DNA from: an uncultured Eubacteriales bacterium
GTDB lineage: Bacteria; Bacillota; Clostridia; Christensenellales; Borkfalkiaceae
Length of the DNA stretch: 64,000 nucleotides
Reading direction: 5' to 3'
Assembly (NCBI GenBank): GCA_905209085.1
Contig: CAJLRM010000001.1
Span: forward strand, 1 to 64,000
This document shows positions 43,583-52,723 of the stretch, one piece after another. The notes below the pieces were generated by a model. The model was not told the origin of the DNA. It worked only from the letters and a program-made list of their open reading frames with translations, and did no database searches. Numbering within the stretch: the first letter of the stretch is position 1; every line of letters starts with the position of its first letter. The translations under genes and the position numbers were made by a program.

Positions 43583-44253
43583 ACGCGCCTCCGCTTTTTT
43601 ACTTTACTTTTTTTATTATTTTGTGCGCTTTGTCCGCTCCCGCAGAGTCCACGAAAACTTTTTAGTCCCAAAAGCCGCGACTCTTTTCCCTTTTTCTCAT
43701 TTTTCCGAGTCCGTTATCCGCTTTGAGAATTTCCGTGAAGTTCCACGGGCGAGCTGTACTCTACAATATATGCGCCCGCCCTTCCCTTTTGTGCGCTTTA
43801 TCGCAATAAAAATTCCATACGCGAAGGAGGACAGACCGTTGCGCCGTCTTACACATCCCTTTCCACGAAAAATAAACGCCGTTATGCCGCGGGAGGGAAG
43901 CGGCGGATGGGAAGGAGGGAGAAATACGGGGAAAGTAGGGAAAAAAATACAAGCCGAAAAGACAAGAACGCGGAACGGATTAGAGGAAAACCGAAAGAGG
44001 GATACGGGGCGGGGAAAGCGGGAAGGCGTGGAAAATCGTAAACGGAAAAAGGCATAGACGAGAGAATGCGTAAGCGAAAAAGCGGCGGATACGGGAAAAG
44101 TACAAGTGCGGAAGAAAACGGACGGGACAAAAGGAGCATAGGCAACGAGGATAAAAAACAAGAGATAAGAAAAAGTGGGAGAATACGGCAAAAAAGGCGC
44201 TGAAAATCCGATCTTTTTAAAAACGCGTTCCCTCTCCCCGCAAAACATCAAAC
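43583..44253. other. Gene-free, purine-rich spacer
   Basis: From about 43880 to 44180 the plus strand is almost all A and G, one of the most extreme such tracts in the window. No gene is supported. Confidence 0.6.
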
Positions 44254-44283
44254 AAAAAGGCTCCCGGATATATCCGAGAGCCT
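44254..44283 (-). terminator. Terminator of tldE
   Basis: On the minus strand GGCTCTCGGATA pairs with TATCCGGGAGCC (one mismatch) and is followed by TTTTTGTTT. Confidence 0.8.
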
Positions 44284-44296
44284 TTTCCCGCCGCTG

Positions 44297-45529
44297 CTAT
44301 TTTGTCACTTTCATTTTCACCACAAGCGGTTTATACGATTCGCAATCGGTGGCGGAAAGAGAGTCTTCCGCCTGCCCGACAAAGTTTTTGCCGTAAATAT
44401 CAAACAGATTCCCCGACACATTCAAGGCGGGAAGTCTGCCGACGAGCTTCCCCTTTTCATAGAGAAACGCCACCTGCACGGGCGTGGCGAAATCTCCGTC
44501 CGGCGTCGTATCGCCCCCGCTTGCCATTACGAGATAAATCGCCTTTTCGTCGCCGATCAGTTCCCGTATCGTCTTTCCCGACCCCGCGACGCGCAGATGC
44601 CCCATTCCCGTCTGCGGCACTCCGTCGTACGCCGAGGAAGCGCTGCCCGACGCGGGCAGTCCGTATTTCTGCGCGTCGAATTTGGAAGCGAGAGGTCCCT
44701 TAAACACGCCTTTCTCAAAAACGACGTTTTTATATCCTTCGTTCACCACGCCCTCGTCGTCGAAAAAGGCGCCGTAAACGCCCGCGTTCGGATCCCTGTC
44801 CTCATAGATCGTCACGCGCTCGTCAAATACCTGCCGTCCGCATTTTCCCGCGAACAGTCCCGTTCCGTTGGCATAGGAATCGGCGCGGATACCTTCGTAG
44901 AGCTTATTGACGGCGAGGTCGTACACGGAGGCGAGCACATAATGCTCTCCCTCCCCGATATCCGCCGCCACATAGTAAGCCTGCGCGAGTTCTTCTATAT
45001 CTTTCGTCATCTTTTCCACGTCGAAACTTTTTCCGGAATAGGAATAGCCGAGATCGAAGATATTGGCGGAAGATTTTTCTTTCATGATGAGATCGAGGCT
45101 ATAAAATCCCGCTTTATAGGACAAATCCAATCCGACGTCGTTTCTGATGCATTCCTCGATCTCCCCTTTCAAAATATTATTGCTGAAAAGAAACGTGGGA
45201 CATTTTTCTTTCAGCTTCGCAAGAAGCTCCTTTGTCTTTTCCACAAATTCCTTGTCGCTCAGAAGGGAGTGAGAGGCGTCTATATGTTCCGTCCTGTTTT
45301 TCGAAGGCTCTACGGGATAGGGAATCTCGTTTTTGAGATTTTCTTCCGCTCTCTTCCACCCCGCCTCGTCGTCGCTTTTTCCCGTCGAGCCGTAAATGCC
45401 GATTTTTCCGTCTTCCATGACCCGATAGCCGTGTTTCTCCGTATCCACGAATCGCACCGATTTCGCTTCGCTCGCCGCTGCGGCGACCGTCACGGTCCTG
45501 CTTTTTACAGTCAATTTTTCCTTAACCAT
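44297..45529 (-). CDS. tldE: TldE/PmbA family peptidase subunit
   Basis: 410 aa. The inactive-looking partner of TldD: it has the family layout, including DRDPNAGVYGAFFDDEGVVNEGYKNVVFEKG and GDTTPDGDFATPVQVAFLYEKGKLVGRLPALNVSGN, but no HExxxH motif. TldD and TldE form a heterodimeric zinc protease that degrades peptides, including precursors of microcin-type products. It lies 11 bases downstream of tldD, so the two are one operon with the terminator at 44254. Confidence 0.92.
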   Translation of the reverse strand: MVKEKLTVKSRTVTVAAAASEAKSVRFVDTEKHGYRVMEDGKIGIYGSTGKSDDEAGWKRAEENLKNEIPYPVEPSKNRTEHIDASHSLLSDKEFVEKTKELLAKLKEKCPTFLFSNNILKGEIEECIRNDVGLDLSYKAGFYSLDLIMKEKSSANIFDLGYSYSGKSFDVEKMTKDIEELAQAYYVAADIGEGEHYVLASVYDLAVNKLYEGIRADSYANGTGLFAGKCGRQVFDERVTIYEDRDPNAGVYGAFFDDEGVVNEGYKNVVFEKGVFKGPLASKFDAQKYGLPASGSASSAYDGVPQTGMGHLRVAGSGKTIRELIGDEKAIYLVMASGGDTTPDGDFATPVQVAFLYEKGKLVGRLPALNVSGNLFDIYGKNFVGQAEDSLSATDCESYKPLVVKMKVTK

Positions 45530-45540
45530 TTCACGCCTCC

Positions 45541-46878
45541 TTATTGAACTTTCATTTTCGAAACGGAAACATAGGGCGCTCCGAAGCCTACGGGCAGGGG
45601 ATACTGCTCCATTTTCCCGCAGCCGCCCGTGACGAAAGAGAGAATCTCCGTTCTATCGGAAAGTCCGTCGATAAGTCCCAAAGTTTCGAACACGTCGCCC
45701 GAGATCACCGAGATCTTTACGGGACGGCCTATCTTTCCGTCCGTAATCTCGTAACTGATATTCGGCGCGATGGTAAAGACGCTAAGACCGCTTCCGTGTT
45801 TGATGGTCTTGATGAAATAGCCCTTTTTGACGCCCGCCACCAGCTGTTCCAAGGTCTTGTCCCCGCTCTCGATGACCGTCGTCGTCATGCGGACGATGGG
45901 CTCGTAGCCGATGCCGATAGAACGGGCGTTGCCCGTAACGCTCTCCTCCAAAGCCGCCGCCGTTTCCGCGCTGTGCAGCCGGCCCGCCAGCACGCCGTCC
46001 TTGATGAGATACGTTTTGGTCGCCTTGGTGCCCTCGTCGTCATAAGGAACGTAGCCGCAGCCGTCGAACGTGCCCGATTCGAGAATGGAAAGGCAATCGC
46101 TGCCCACCTTCTTGCCGATCTGCCATTCCTTTTTCATCGTTTCGTCGCCGAGCATGAAGTCCGCCTCGCTCTTGTGCCCGAAAGATTCGTGCGCGAACAC
46201 GCCCGCCGCCTCGGGCGAGAGAATCACGGGATAGTCGCCCGCCTGCACTTCCGCGGCGTTCCGCATAAAGGCGATGCCCTCTTCGATCGCCCGCTCCGCC
46301 ATCTCTTTGAGATCGGGAAGCTCGTCAAACGACGTTTTACCCGTCTGGGCGTTGAAAGAAAAGTTCTTTTCCCCTTCCGCGACCTGAAAAGAAAGCGCCG
46401 CGCCGCAGGTCTGATAATCGTAAAAAAGTTCCGCGCCTTTGCTCGAATAAAAAGCGTAATCGCTATGCCTATCCGTATACAGCAGCGCCGCCAGCTTAAT
46501 TTCGGGATATTTCGAAACGACGGGAAAAAGATCGGTCAAGATCTTTTTCTTGCGATCGCGGGGGACATTTTCCACATTATTTTCCGCAAAACGCAGTTTT
46601 TTGTCCTTGTTCGTTTCGAAACGCGCGACAACGGGGTGTTTTTCGATGTCCGCGTTATACTCCGCCAATTCGTACAGACCGTCCAGCTCTTTCTGAATGT
46701 TGTCGGGATTCTCCGTCGAGGCGTAATACCACATCTTGCCGTCGAATACCCTGAGGAACGCTCCGTCCGTCAGCCGCTCCTTGTTCTCGGAAAGGATACC
46801 GTTTTTATAGACGACGGTGGAAGTACAGCGCCGCTCTTTTCTTATGTCGGCATAATAGCCCTGTCTGAATCGATACAT
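45541..46878 (-). CDS. tldD: TldD family zinc metalloprotease
   Basis: 445 aa from the ATG at 46876-46878, six bases after AGGAG; the ATG two codons upstream is too close to it. The catalytic HExxxH motif is present as HESFGH in GVFAHESFGHKSEADFMLG, about residue 230, with the later CGYVPYDDEGTKATKTYLIKDGVLAGRLHS region (in parts). The catalytic subunit of the TldD-TldE protease. No small peptide substrate gene is obvious next to it. Confidence 0.93.
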   Translation of the reverse strand: MYRFRQGYYADIRKERRCTSTVVYKNGILSENKERLTDGAFLRVFDGKMWYYASTENPDNIQKELDGLYELAEYNADIEKHPVVARFETNKDKKLRFAENNVENVPRDRKKKILTDLFPVVSKYPEIKLAALLYTDRHSDYAFYSSKGAELFYDYQTCGAALSFQVAEGEKNFSFNAQTGKTSFDELPDLKEMAERAIEEGIAFMRNAAEVQAGDYPVILSPEAAGVFAHESFGHKSEADFMLGDETMKKEWQIGKKVGSDCLSILESGTFDGCGYVPYDDEGTKATKTYLIKDGVLAGRLHSAETAAALEESVTGNARSIGIGYEPIVRMTTTVIESGDKTLEQLVAGVKKGYFIKTIKHGSGLSVFTIAPNISYEITDGKIGRPVKISVISGDVFETLGLIDGLSDRTEILSFVTGGCGKMEQYPLPVGFGAPYVSVSKMKVQ

Positions 46879-47410
46879 ACTCATCTCCTTTTTATTCTAT
46901 CCCAAAAGCAAAAACACCTACTTTCGCATATAGTTCCCTTCCCCTTCCAAGCGAAAGAAGCGAAACTATGCTATATTATAATATATACCCATATAAAAAT
47001 CAATTAAATCGATGGAACGATTATATTTCTCGTTTTTGGAAAAATTTTCTCTTTTCAGGAGAAAAGGCGAAAAAACAGGAACTCGAAACGGAGAAAAAAA
47101 GGAGTGCGAAGAGCGGGAGCAAAGATCATCGAGCGCAGATAAAAATCAGGCGAGGGAAGGGACGTGGATAGAATGGGAGGAAAGGATAGGAAGGCAGAAA
47201 AATAGAAAACCAAGAAATCGTGATATGAAGAAAAAACGCGAAACGGAAATAATTTTTATAAAAAACAGGCGGCGGGAAAAGCCGCACCGCAACCGATGTC
47301 CCCGCCGTCAAAAGGAAATCAAGAACGAAAAAAGGAAAAAGGAGATTCGAGAGAATGCATAAAACGGCCGAAAGGTCCTCTAAAACAATTTTTGCCCTTC
47401 CCGTTACGAT
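46879..47410. other. Gene-free, purine-rich spacer
   Basis: From about 47030 to 47350 the plus strand is very rich in A and G. No gene is supported. It separates tldD from the sigG terminator. Confidence 0.6.
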
Positions 47411-47444
47411 AAAAAGCCTAAACAATAATATGCTTAGGCTTTTT
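47411..47444 (-). terminator. Terminator of sigG
   Basis: AAAAAGCCTAA (47411-47421) pairs with TTAGGCTTTTT (47434-47444); the A and T tails make it symmetric. It lies about 105 bases after the sigG stop. Confidence 0.8.
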
Positions 47445-47549
47445 GATTCGCTCTGCGGCGAAAAACGATAGTTTAAAAAACTTTTTAAAAAAAAGTAAGG
47501 CGGCGGGACGTCGTTTTGCAAGCGAGCCGCCTCTTTTGACTCGATTTGT

Positions 47550-48320
47550 TCAGGAAATATTCAAGCGGATATTGTTGAGGGCGTTCTTTTCGAGTCGGGA
47601 TACCTGCGCCTGAGAAATACCCACTTCTTCGGAAATTTCCGTCTGCGTCTTGCCTTCGTAATAGCGGAGGAAGAGAATACGCTTTTCGCGTTCGCCCAGC
47701 CGCTCCATCGCTTCGCCCAGCGCCACGCGCTCCGTCCAGACCTCGTCGTTATTTTTCTCGTCGCACAGCTGATCCATTAAGAGCAGCGTATCCCCCGCCT
47801 TATTATATACGGGATCATAGAGGGAAACGGGATCGGAAATGGCGTCGAGCGCGTAAACGACTTCGCTGACCGCCACCTGCATCTCTTCCGCAATCTTATC
47901 GATCGTCGCTTCTTCGTCCCGCTCCTCGATGGCTTCGCGCACTTTGAGGACGCGGTACGCCGTATCGCGGATGCTCCTGGAAACGCGCAGAGAATTGCCG
48001 TCGCGAAGATATCTCTTTATTTCGCCGATGATCATGGGCACGGCGTAGGTGGAGAATTTAACTCCCACGCTCAGATCGAAATTGTCTATCGCCTTAATGA
48101 GTCCCACGCAGCCCGCCTGAAACACGTCGTCCGCATTGGCGTTTTTCGCCCAGAAGCGCTTGACCAAAGACAACACGAGGCGCATATTGCCGACGATGAA
48201 CTTTTCTCTCGCCGCTTTGTCGCCCGTCTTTAACTTCTTCATCAGTTCCTCGTTTTCCTTGGAAGTCAAAAGGGGCAGCCCCGAAGTATCCACTCCGCAA
48301 ATTTCCACTTTCTGCATCAT
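47550..48320 (-). CDS. sigG: RNA polymerase sporulation sigma factor SigG
   Basis: 256 aa sigma-70-like factor of the forespore. The region-2 core VKRFWAKNANADDVFQAGCVGLIKAIDNFDLSVGVKFSTYAVPMI is nearly identical to Bacillus/Clostridium sigma-G (F?FYK DVF-type), region 3 follows (TIDKIAEEMQVAVSEVVYALDAI), and region 4 has TQTEISEEVGISQAQVSRLEKNAL. N-terminal MMQKVEICGVDTSGLP matches the sigma-G N-terminus. ATG ten bases after GGAGG. sigE is 270 bases upstream and spoIIGA beyond, the spoIIGA-sigE-sigG order of spore formers. Confidence 0.95.
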   Translation of the reverse strand: MMQKVEICGVDTSGLPLLTSKENEELMKKLKTGDKAAREKFIVGNMRLVLSLVKRFWAKNANADDVFQAGCVGLIKAIDNFDLSVGVKFSTYAVPMIIGEIKRYLRDGNSLRVSRSIRDTAYRVLKVREAIEERDEEATIDKIAEEMQVAVSEVVYALDAISDPVSLYDPVYNKAGDTLLLMDQLCDEKNNDEVWTERVALGEAMERLGEREKRILFLRYYEGKTQTEISEEVGISQAQVSRLEKNALNNIRLNIS

Positions 48321-48590
48321 ACTGTTTATTCCTCCTTCTTATGTACGCGAAAGCATGAGGAAACTTTTTAGGAGTATGTGCTATTTAAATAAAATTATTT
48401 CCAAAACAGGAATTTTTTTTAATCGAAAACAGATTTTTGGTTTTTTGAGAATAAAAACGCGCCCTTCCGGCGACTCCCGTTCAAGTTATCCCCGCTTGTT
48501 GCAGCGGGACATATTTTGCAGGCAATAAAGCGGCGCACAGGCGGCGGAAACAGACCGCAGCAGACAGAGCGCAGCGAAAACCTGACGCCT

Positions 48591-49298
48591 TTATACCATC
48601 TTGGCGATCTCTTTTCGAAGGCGCTGAATAATCTTTTTTTCCAGGCGGGAAATATAGCTTTGGGAAATTCCCAAAAGATCCGCCACGTCCTTTTGCGTCA
48701 TCTCTTCCCCGCCGTTAAGGCCAAAACGCAAGAACATGATTTTTCTCTCCCGTTCCGACAGCTTTCTAAGCGCTTCCTTCAACAGTTCTTTCTCCGCGCT
48801 CGATTCGAGATCTCCGTAAACGCTCTCCGCGGACGTGCCGAGAATGTCCGATAAGAGGAGCTCGTTGCCCTCGAAATCGGTGTTGAGAGGCTCGTCGAAG
48901 GAAACTTCGCTTTTCAGCCGCACCGTACGCCTCAAATACATGAGAATTTCATTCTCGATACAGCGGGAAGCATACGTGGCGAGCTTGATATTTTTATCCA
49001 GCTTAAAGGAGTTTATCGCCTTGATAAGCCCGATCGTCCCGACCGAGATCAAATCGTCGGGGTCCACGCCCGTGTTGTCGAACTTGCGGGCTATGTATAC
49101 CACTAACCTCAAATTGTGCTGGATAAGCTCCGCCTTGACCTTATCCGTTTCCTCGCCGTGTTCCAGCTTCCCGAGCATCTCGCTTTCCTGTTCGGGCGAC
49201 AGCGGCAGGGGCAACGCCTCCGTGCCGCATATGTAATCCACCGTATTTTCCGCATCGAACTGCCGTAAAAAACATTTCAGTATTTCCTTGATTTTCAT
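48591..49298 (-). CDS. sigE: RNA polymerase sporulation sigma factor SigE (pro-sigma-E)
   Basis: 235 aa mother-cell sigma factor. An N-terminal pro-sequence of about 25 residues (KIKEILKCFLRQFDAENTVDYI...) precedes the mature start; the pro-sequence keeps the factor inactive and membrane-bound until SpoIIGA cleaves it. Region 2 has LVVYIARKFDNTGVDPDDLISVGTIGLIKAINSF; region 4 has TQKDVADLLGISQSYISRLEKKIIQ. It is 40 bases downstream of spoIIGA, so both are co-expressed. Confidence 0.96.
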   Translation of the reverse strand: MKIKEILKCFLRQFDAENTVDYICGTEALPLPLSPEQESEMLGKLEHGEETDKVKAELIQHNLRLVVYIARKFDNTGVDPDDLISVGTIGLIKAINSFKLDKNIKLATYASRCIENEILMYLRRTVRLKSEVSFDEPLNTDFEGNELLLSDILGTSAESVYGDLESSAEKELLKEALRKLSERERKIMFLRFGLNGGEEMTQKDVADLLGISQSYISRLEKKIIQRLRKEIAKMV

Positions 49299-49337
49299 AA
49301 AGCACCTCCCCGTCTTGCCCGCCTGCCCGCGTCCTCG

Positions 49338-50138
49338 TCAATCCAGCACACCCGCGTTGAGTATGATCTTATACTCCCGCGCGCGTATATTGGTCGACGG
49401 CGCAAAATATACTTTCCTTATTATATTCGGCTTTTCCCCGCAATATATCTCCAAGCTGTCCGCAAGAAAAATTTTTATCGTCGTTTCCCCGCTCATCGTC
49501 ACAATGGTCATTTCCTCCGTCATACATTTGTCGTCCAAAAGGTCGAACGCGAGGTCGGGCGAGAGAAAGCACACGGGCGTGCCGTTCACTTTGGCGCGGT
49601 TGCCGCTGTCGAGGAATCCGTCCGCCTTGACGCTGCGTTCTCCGAGCGTCACTTTGCAAGGATAGACGAAACGCCTGAGTGCGCGGCGGCGATACAATGC
49701 CTTTATCAACGCGACCGCTAAAACGCAGAATACGAAACTGCCGCCGAGGACCATTCCCACGGGGACGCTCTCCGTCAGATACCCGTTTTCGTTTTTTCCG
49801 TACTCGATAGAAAAAGCCGAATACACCGCCAGCAGCGCCCCGCCCAGCGCAAAGCTGAATCCGAAGAACAAAAGAGCGGTGAGCGCATACCTGCCTATTC
49901 CTTTTCCGTTTACGGCGATCAGACAAATCAAAATGCCGACCGCGAATTTGAGTATGTAAGCGAACGCTTTTCCCACATCGAGCAAGGGAAAGACGACCGC
50001 AAAGACCGCGCCGAGAACAGAGGCGAGCGCGATCCGCCAGAAAATAATTTTTTGTTTTGCCGCTTTCAGAGAAAGCCATAAGAGCATGGCGTCGAGCAAA
50101 AAATTTTCCGCGAGAGCGTATTCTATATAAATTTCCAC
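49338..50138 (-). CDS. spoIIGA: Sigma-E processing peptidase SpoIIGA
   Basis: 266 aa from a GTG at 50136-50138, six bases after GAGGGGG; a TTG five codons upstream is the alternative. Five membrane helices (about 8-145) followed by an aspartic-protease-like domain with DGFLDSGNRAKVNGTPVCFL (catalytic Asp about 177). It cleaves pro-sigma-E in the mother cell after a signal from the forespore (SpoIIR). It is upstream of sigE, as in Bacillus. Overall length is a little short of the Bacillus protein (about 309 aa). Confidence 0.93.
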   Translation of the reverse strand: MEIYIEYALAENFLLDAMLLWLSLKAAKQKIIFWRIALASVLGAVFAVVFPLLDVGKAFAYILKFAVGILICLIAVNGKGIGRYALTALLFFGFSFALGGALLAVYSAFSIEYGKNENGYLTESVPVGMVLGGSFVFCVLAVALIKALYRRRALRRFVYPCKVTLGERSVKADGFLDSGNRAKVNGTPVCFLSPDLAFDLLDDKCMTEEMTIVTMSGETTIKIFLADSLEIYCGEKPNIIRKVYFAPSTNIRAREYKIILNAGVLD

Positions 50139-50355
50139 GCTCCGCCCCCTCAAAAAGAAGTTTGAGGATATTATATAGCGCCGCGCCGCGCGAAAAAACG
50201 GGTTTTTCGGCGATTTATCCGAAATATGGGAGTTTTCCTCCGCGAAGGGGTTTCCGAATCAAAAAACGTCCCTTCTCCCCGTAGGAAAGAATTTAGGACA
50301 CTGCCAAAGAGGGAGAATCGACTTAAAAAAGAAAGGGAAATCTTGTGGAAAGATG

Positions 50356-50384
50356 TTGCCTTTTTTGCGTGCGCTTGCTATAAT
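50356..50384 (+). promoter_or_regulatory. Promoter of the MFS gene
   Basis: TTGCCT (50356-50361), 17 bases, TATAAT (50379-50384), about 60 bases before the start codon. Confidence 0.75.
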
Positions 50385-50443
50385 GATAGTATTGGGTAAA
50401 AATAAAATCACTCCCAATAAAGGAGCCGTTCGGCGATATATTT

Positions 50444-51664
50444 ATGCATTCGGAAAGAAAAAGATTAAACTACAAGCATACGATTTTCGCCTGTTACGCG
50501 GGATACGTCGTACAGGCGCTGATCGTCAACTATGTGCCGCTTCTCTACGTCACTTTCCAAACGGAGTTCGAAGTTTCCCTCTTCGTCATCACCCTGCTCC
50601 CCACCGTCTGCTTCGGCGTGCAGATCCTCACCGACCTTCTCGCCAGCAAAGTAGTGGATAAAGTAGGCTACCGTATCAGCGCCGTCACGGCGCATATCCT
50701 ATCCGCCCTGGGACTCTTTTCACTCGCTTTTCTCCCTTCCCTGATAAATCCCATTGCCGGACTCATCGTTTCCGCCTGTCTGTACGCAATGGGCGGCGGA
50801 CTGATCGAAGTGATCGTATCCCCGCTCGTGGAAGCCTGCCCCACGAAAAAGAAGGAGTCCTCCATGGGACTCCTCCATTCCTTTTACTGTTGGGGAAGCG
50901 TGTTCGTCATTCTCGTTTCCACGCTGCTCTTTCTCGCGTTCGGAATTTCCAATTGGAAAATCATCGCCTGCGCCTGGGCGATCGTCCCCATCGCAAACGC
51001 TGTCTTTTTCTGTTTCGTGCCCCTTTACACCCTGCCTTCGGGGGATGAAAAAAACTCCTCCTTCCGCTCGCTTGCCAAAAACCGGGCCTTTTGGGTACTT
51101 TGCCTGCTGATGTTCTGCGCGGGGGCTACGGAAATTTCCGTTTCGCAATGGGCGTCCGCTTTCGCGGAGCAGGGACTGGGCATTTCCAAGACGCTCGGGG
51201 ACTTGGCGGGACCGATGGCGTTCGCCGTGCTCATGGGGATCTGCCGCGTTTTCTACGCCAAGACGTTAAACAAAATTTCCCTTGAAAAATTCATCCTAAT
51301 CAGCGCCGTCGGCTGCGTGGGCGCATACCTGCTTATCTCTCTGCCGCCCGTCGCCCCCCTGAATCTCATCGGCTGCGCCCTCTGCGGCCTATTTGTAGGC
51401 ATTCTCTGGCCAGGGACGTTTTCCACCGCCGCAAAGGCCCTGCCTTACGGCGGCACCATGCTCTTCGCCCTGCTTGCCCTCGCGGGGGATTTGGGCTGCA
51501 CCGCAGGACCTACCCTCGTGGGCTTTGTTTCGGGTCTTGCGGGCGATAACCTTCAAATAGGGCTTCTCACCGCCATTATTTTCCCCTTGCTCGCCATTCT
51601 CGGAATCTTTCTCCTGCCCAAGAAAAAGAAAGCGCCTCAGCTGATAAATCCCGAACAAAAATAA
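50444..51664 (+). CDS. MFS transporter (FucP/GlcP-like branch)
   Basis: 406 aa with 12 predicted membrane helices. The conserved inner loop between helices 2 and 3 has ASKVVDKVGYR; the second half starts near residue 205 with RAFWVLCLLMFCAGATEISVSQWASAF, characteristic of the FucP/glucose-type subfamily. The GILWPGTFSTAAKALPYGG motif between helices 9-10 fits as well. The substrate may be a sugar; I cannot specify. The start codon is about 20 bases from the only strong AAGGAG, so translation may be weak or use another start. Plus strand between minus-strand operons. Confidence 0.88.
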   Translation: MHSERKRLNYKHTIFACYAGYVVQALIVNYVPLLYVTFQTEFEVSLFVITLLPTVCFGVQILTDLLASKVVDKVGYRISAVTAHILSALGLFSLAFLPSLINPIAGLIVSACLYAMGGGLIEVIVSPLVEACPTKKKESSMGLLHSFYCWGSVFVILVSTLLFLAFGISNWKIIACAWAIVPIANAVFFCFVPLYTLPSGDEKNSSFRSLAKNRAFWVLCLLMFCAGATEISVSQWASAFAEQGLGISKTLGDLAGPMAFAVLMGICRVFYAKTLNKISLEKFILISAVGCVGAYLLISLPPVAPLNLIGCALCGLFVGILWPGTFSTAAKALPYGGTMLFALLALAGDLGCTAGPTLVGFVSGLAGDNLQIGLLTAIIFPLLAILGIFLLPKKKKAPQLINPEQK

Positions 51665-51696
51665 TCAGCAAAGCCCCGCAAAGAGAATAGATTTCC

Positions 51697-51734
51697 AAAA
51701 AGCTCCCCGTCGAGTCAACGGCGGGGAGCTTTTA
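51697..51734 (+). terminator. Bidirectional terminator between MFS and the nucleoside ABC operon
   Basis: AAAAGCTCCCCG (51698-51709) pairs with CGGGGAGCTTTT (51722-51733). Its A and T flanks serve both converging units. Confidence 0.88.
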
Positions 51735-51766
51735 TTCGTTTATGAAATTTAAAACAACGCGGCGAA

Positions 51767-52723
51767 TCAGCGCTCCTCCCGGAAGTAATTTAGACCGAGG
51801 CTTGCGGGCGGCTGCGTTTCCTTGCTGTTGATAATGCTCGTGATGATGAGCACGACGATCGTTACGACATAGGGAAGCATTTTGATAAGTTCTATCTGGG
51901 CAAAAGTGATGCCGCCGATGTAGCTGGTGACGATATACAACCCTCCGAAAATAACGGAGCCGAGAATAGAAAGCGCGGGACGCCAAAGAGTGAAAATGAC
52001 CAGCGCGATGGAAAGCCATCCGAACGCTTCCAAGATATACTCCCAATTGCCGCCCATATAATCCATGATGCAGAACAGTCCGCCGATCCCCGAGATGCCG
52101 CAGCCGATACAGGTGGCGAGGTATTTATAGAGCGTGACGTTGATTCCCGCCGCGTCCGCCGTAGCGGGATTCTCTCCGACCGCCCGCAGATGAAGCCCGA
52201 CGCGCGTCTTATTCAGGACTATCTGCGCGACGACGGCTATGGCAATCGCCAAATACACGAGCACGCCGTGCGAGAGAAAAATCTCGCCAAACCAGCCGAG
52301 TTTATCCGAAAAGGGGAACAGCGTCGTGAAATACTTGCTCGCACGGGTGATGATAGACATCTTCGCCTTGATGGAATTGATCAAATGCCCCGCAAGACCG
52401 ATGCCGAACGTCGTCATGGCAAGACCCGTGACGTTCTGATTTGCGCGCAGAGAAACGGTGAGGAAGCTGTACAGCGCCCCCATCAGCGCACTGCCCAGAA
52501 ACGTCGCCAGCAAGGGAATCAAAATCAGGAGAAAGGGAACGGACGTCCCGATTTCTTTGATCAAATAGTATTCGCTCAGACACCCGATCGCCGCGCCGAC
52601 GCTCATGACGCCGGGGACGCCGAGATTGAGATGTCCCGATTTTTCCGTGATGATTTCGCCCGTGGAGCCGTAAAGAAACGTAGCGCTCAAACGAATCGCG
52701 CTCGCTAAAAATCCCGCAATCAT
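51767..52723 (-). CDS. ABC transporter permease, nucleoside type (second subunit)
   Basis: 318 aa, about nine membrane helices, BPD_transp_2 family (YufQ/NupQ-like). Conserved phrases: LNLGVPGVMSVGAAIG, LRANQNVTGLAMTTFGIGLAGHLIN, and RAVGENPATADAAGINVTLYKYLATC. Its ATG overlaps the stop of the first permease (ATGA). It forms the membrane pathway with that permease and the ATPase for purine nucleoside uptake. Confidence 0.93.
   Translation of the reverse strand: MIAGFLASAIRLSATFLYGSTGEIITEKSGHLNLGVPGVMSVGAAIGCLSEYYLIKEIGTSVPFLLILIPLLATFLGSALMGALYSFLTVSLRANQNVTGLAMTTFGIGLAGHLINSIKAKMSIITRASKYFTTLFPFSDKLGWFGEIFLSHGVLVYLAIAIAVVAQIVLNKTRVGLHLRAVGENPATADAAGINVTLYKYLATCIGCGISGIGGLFCIMDYMGGNWEYILEAFGWLSIALVIFTLWRPALSILGSVIFGGLYIVTSYIGGITFAQIELIKMLPYVVTIVVLIITSIINSKETQPPASLGLNYFREER

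Noticed and set aside
43583..44253. Coding frame in the purine-rich tract
   Set aside because: Open frames exist only because A/G-rich sequence has few stops; the translations are Lys/Arg/Glu/Gly noise.
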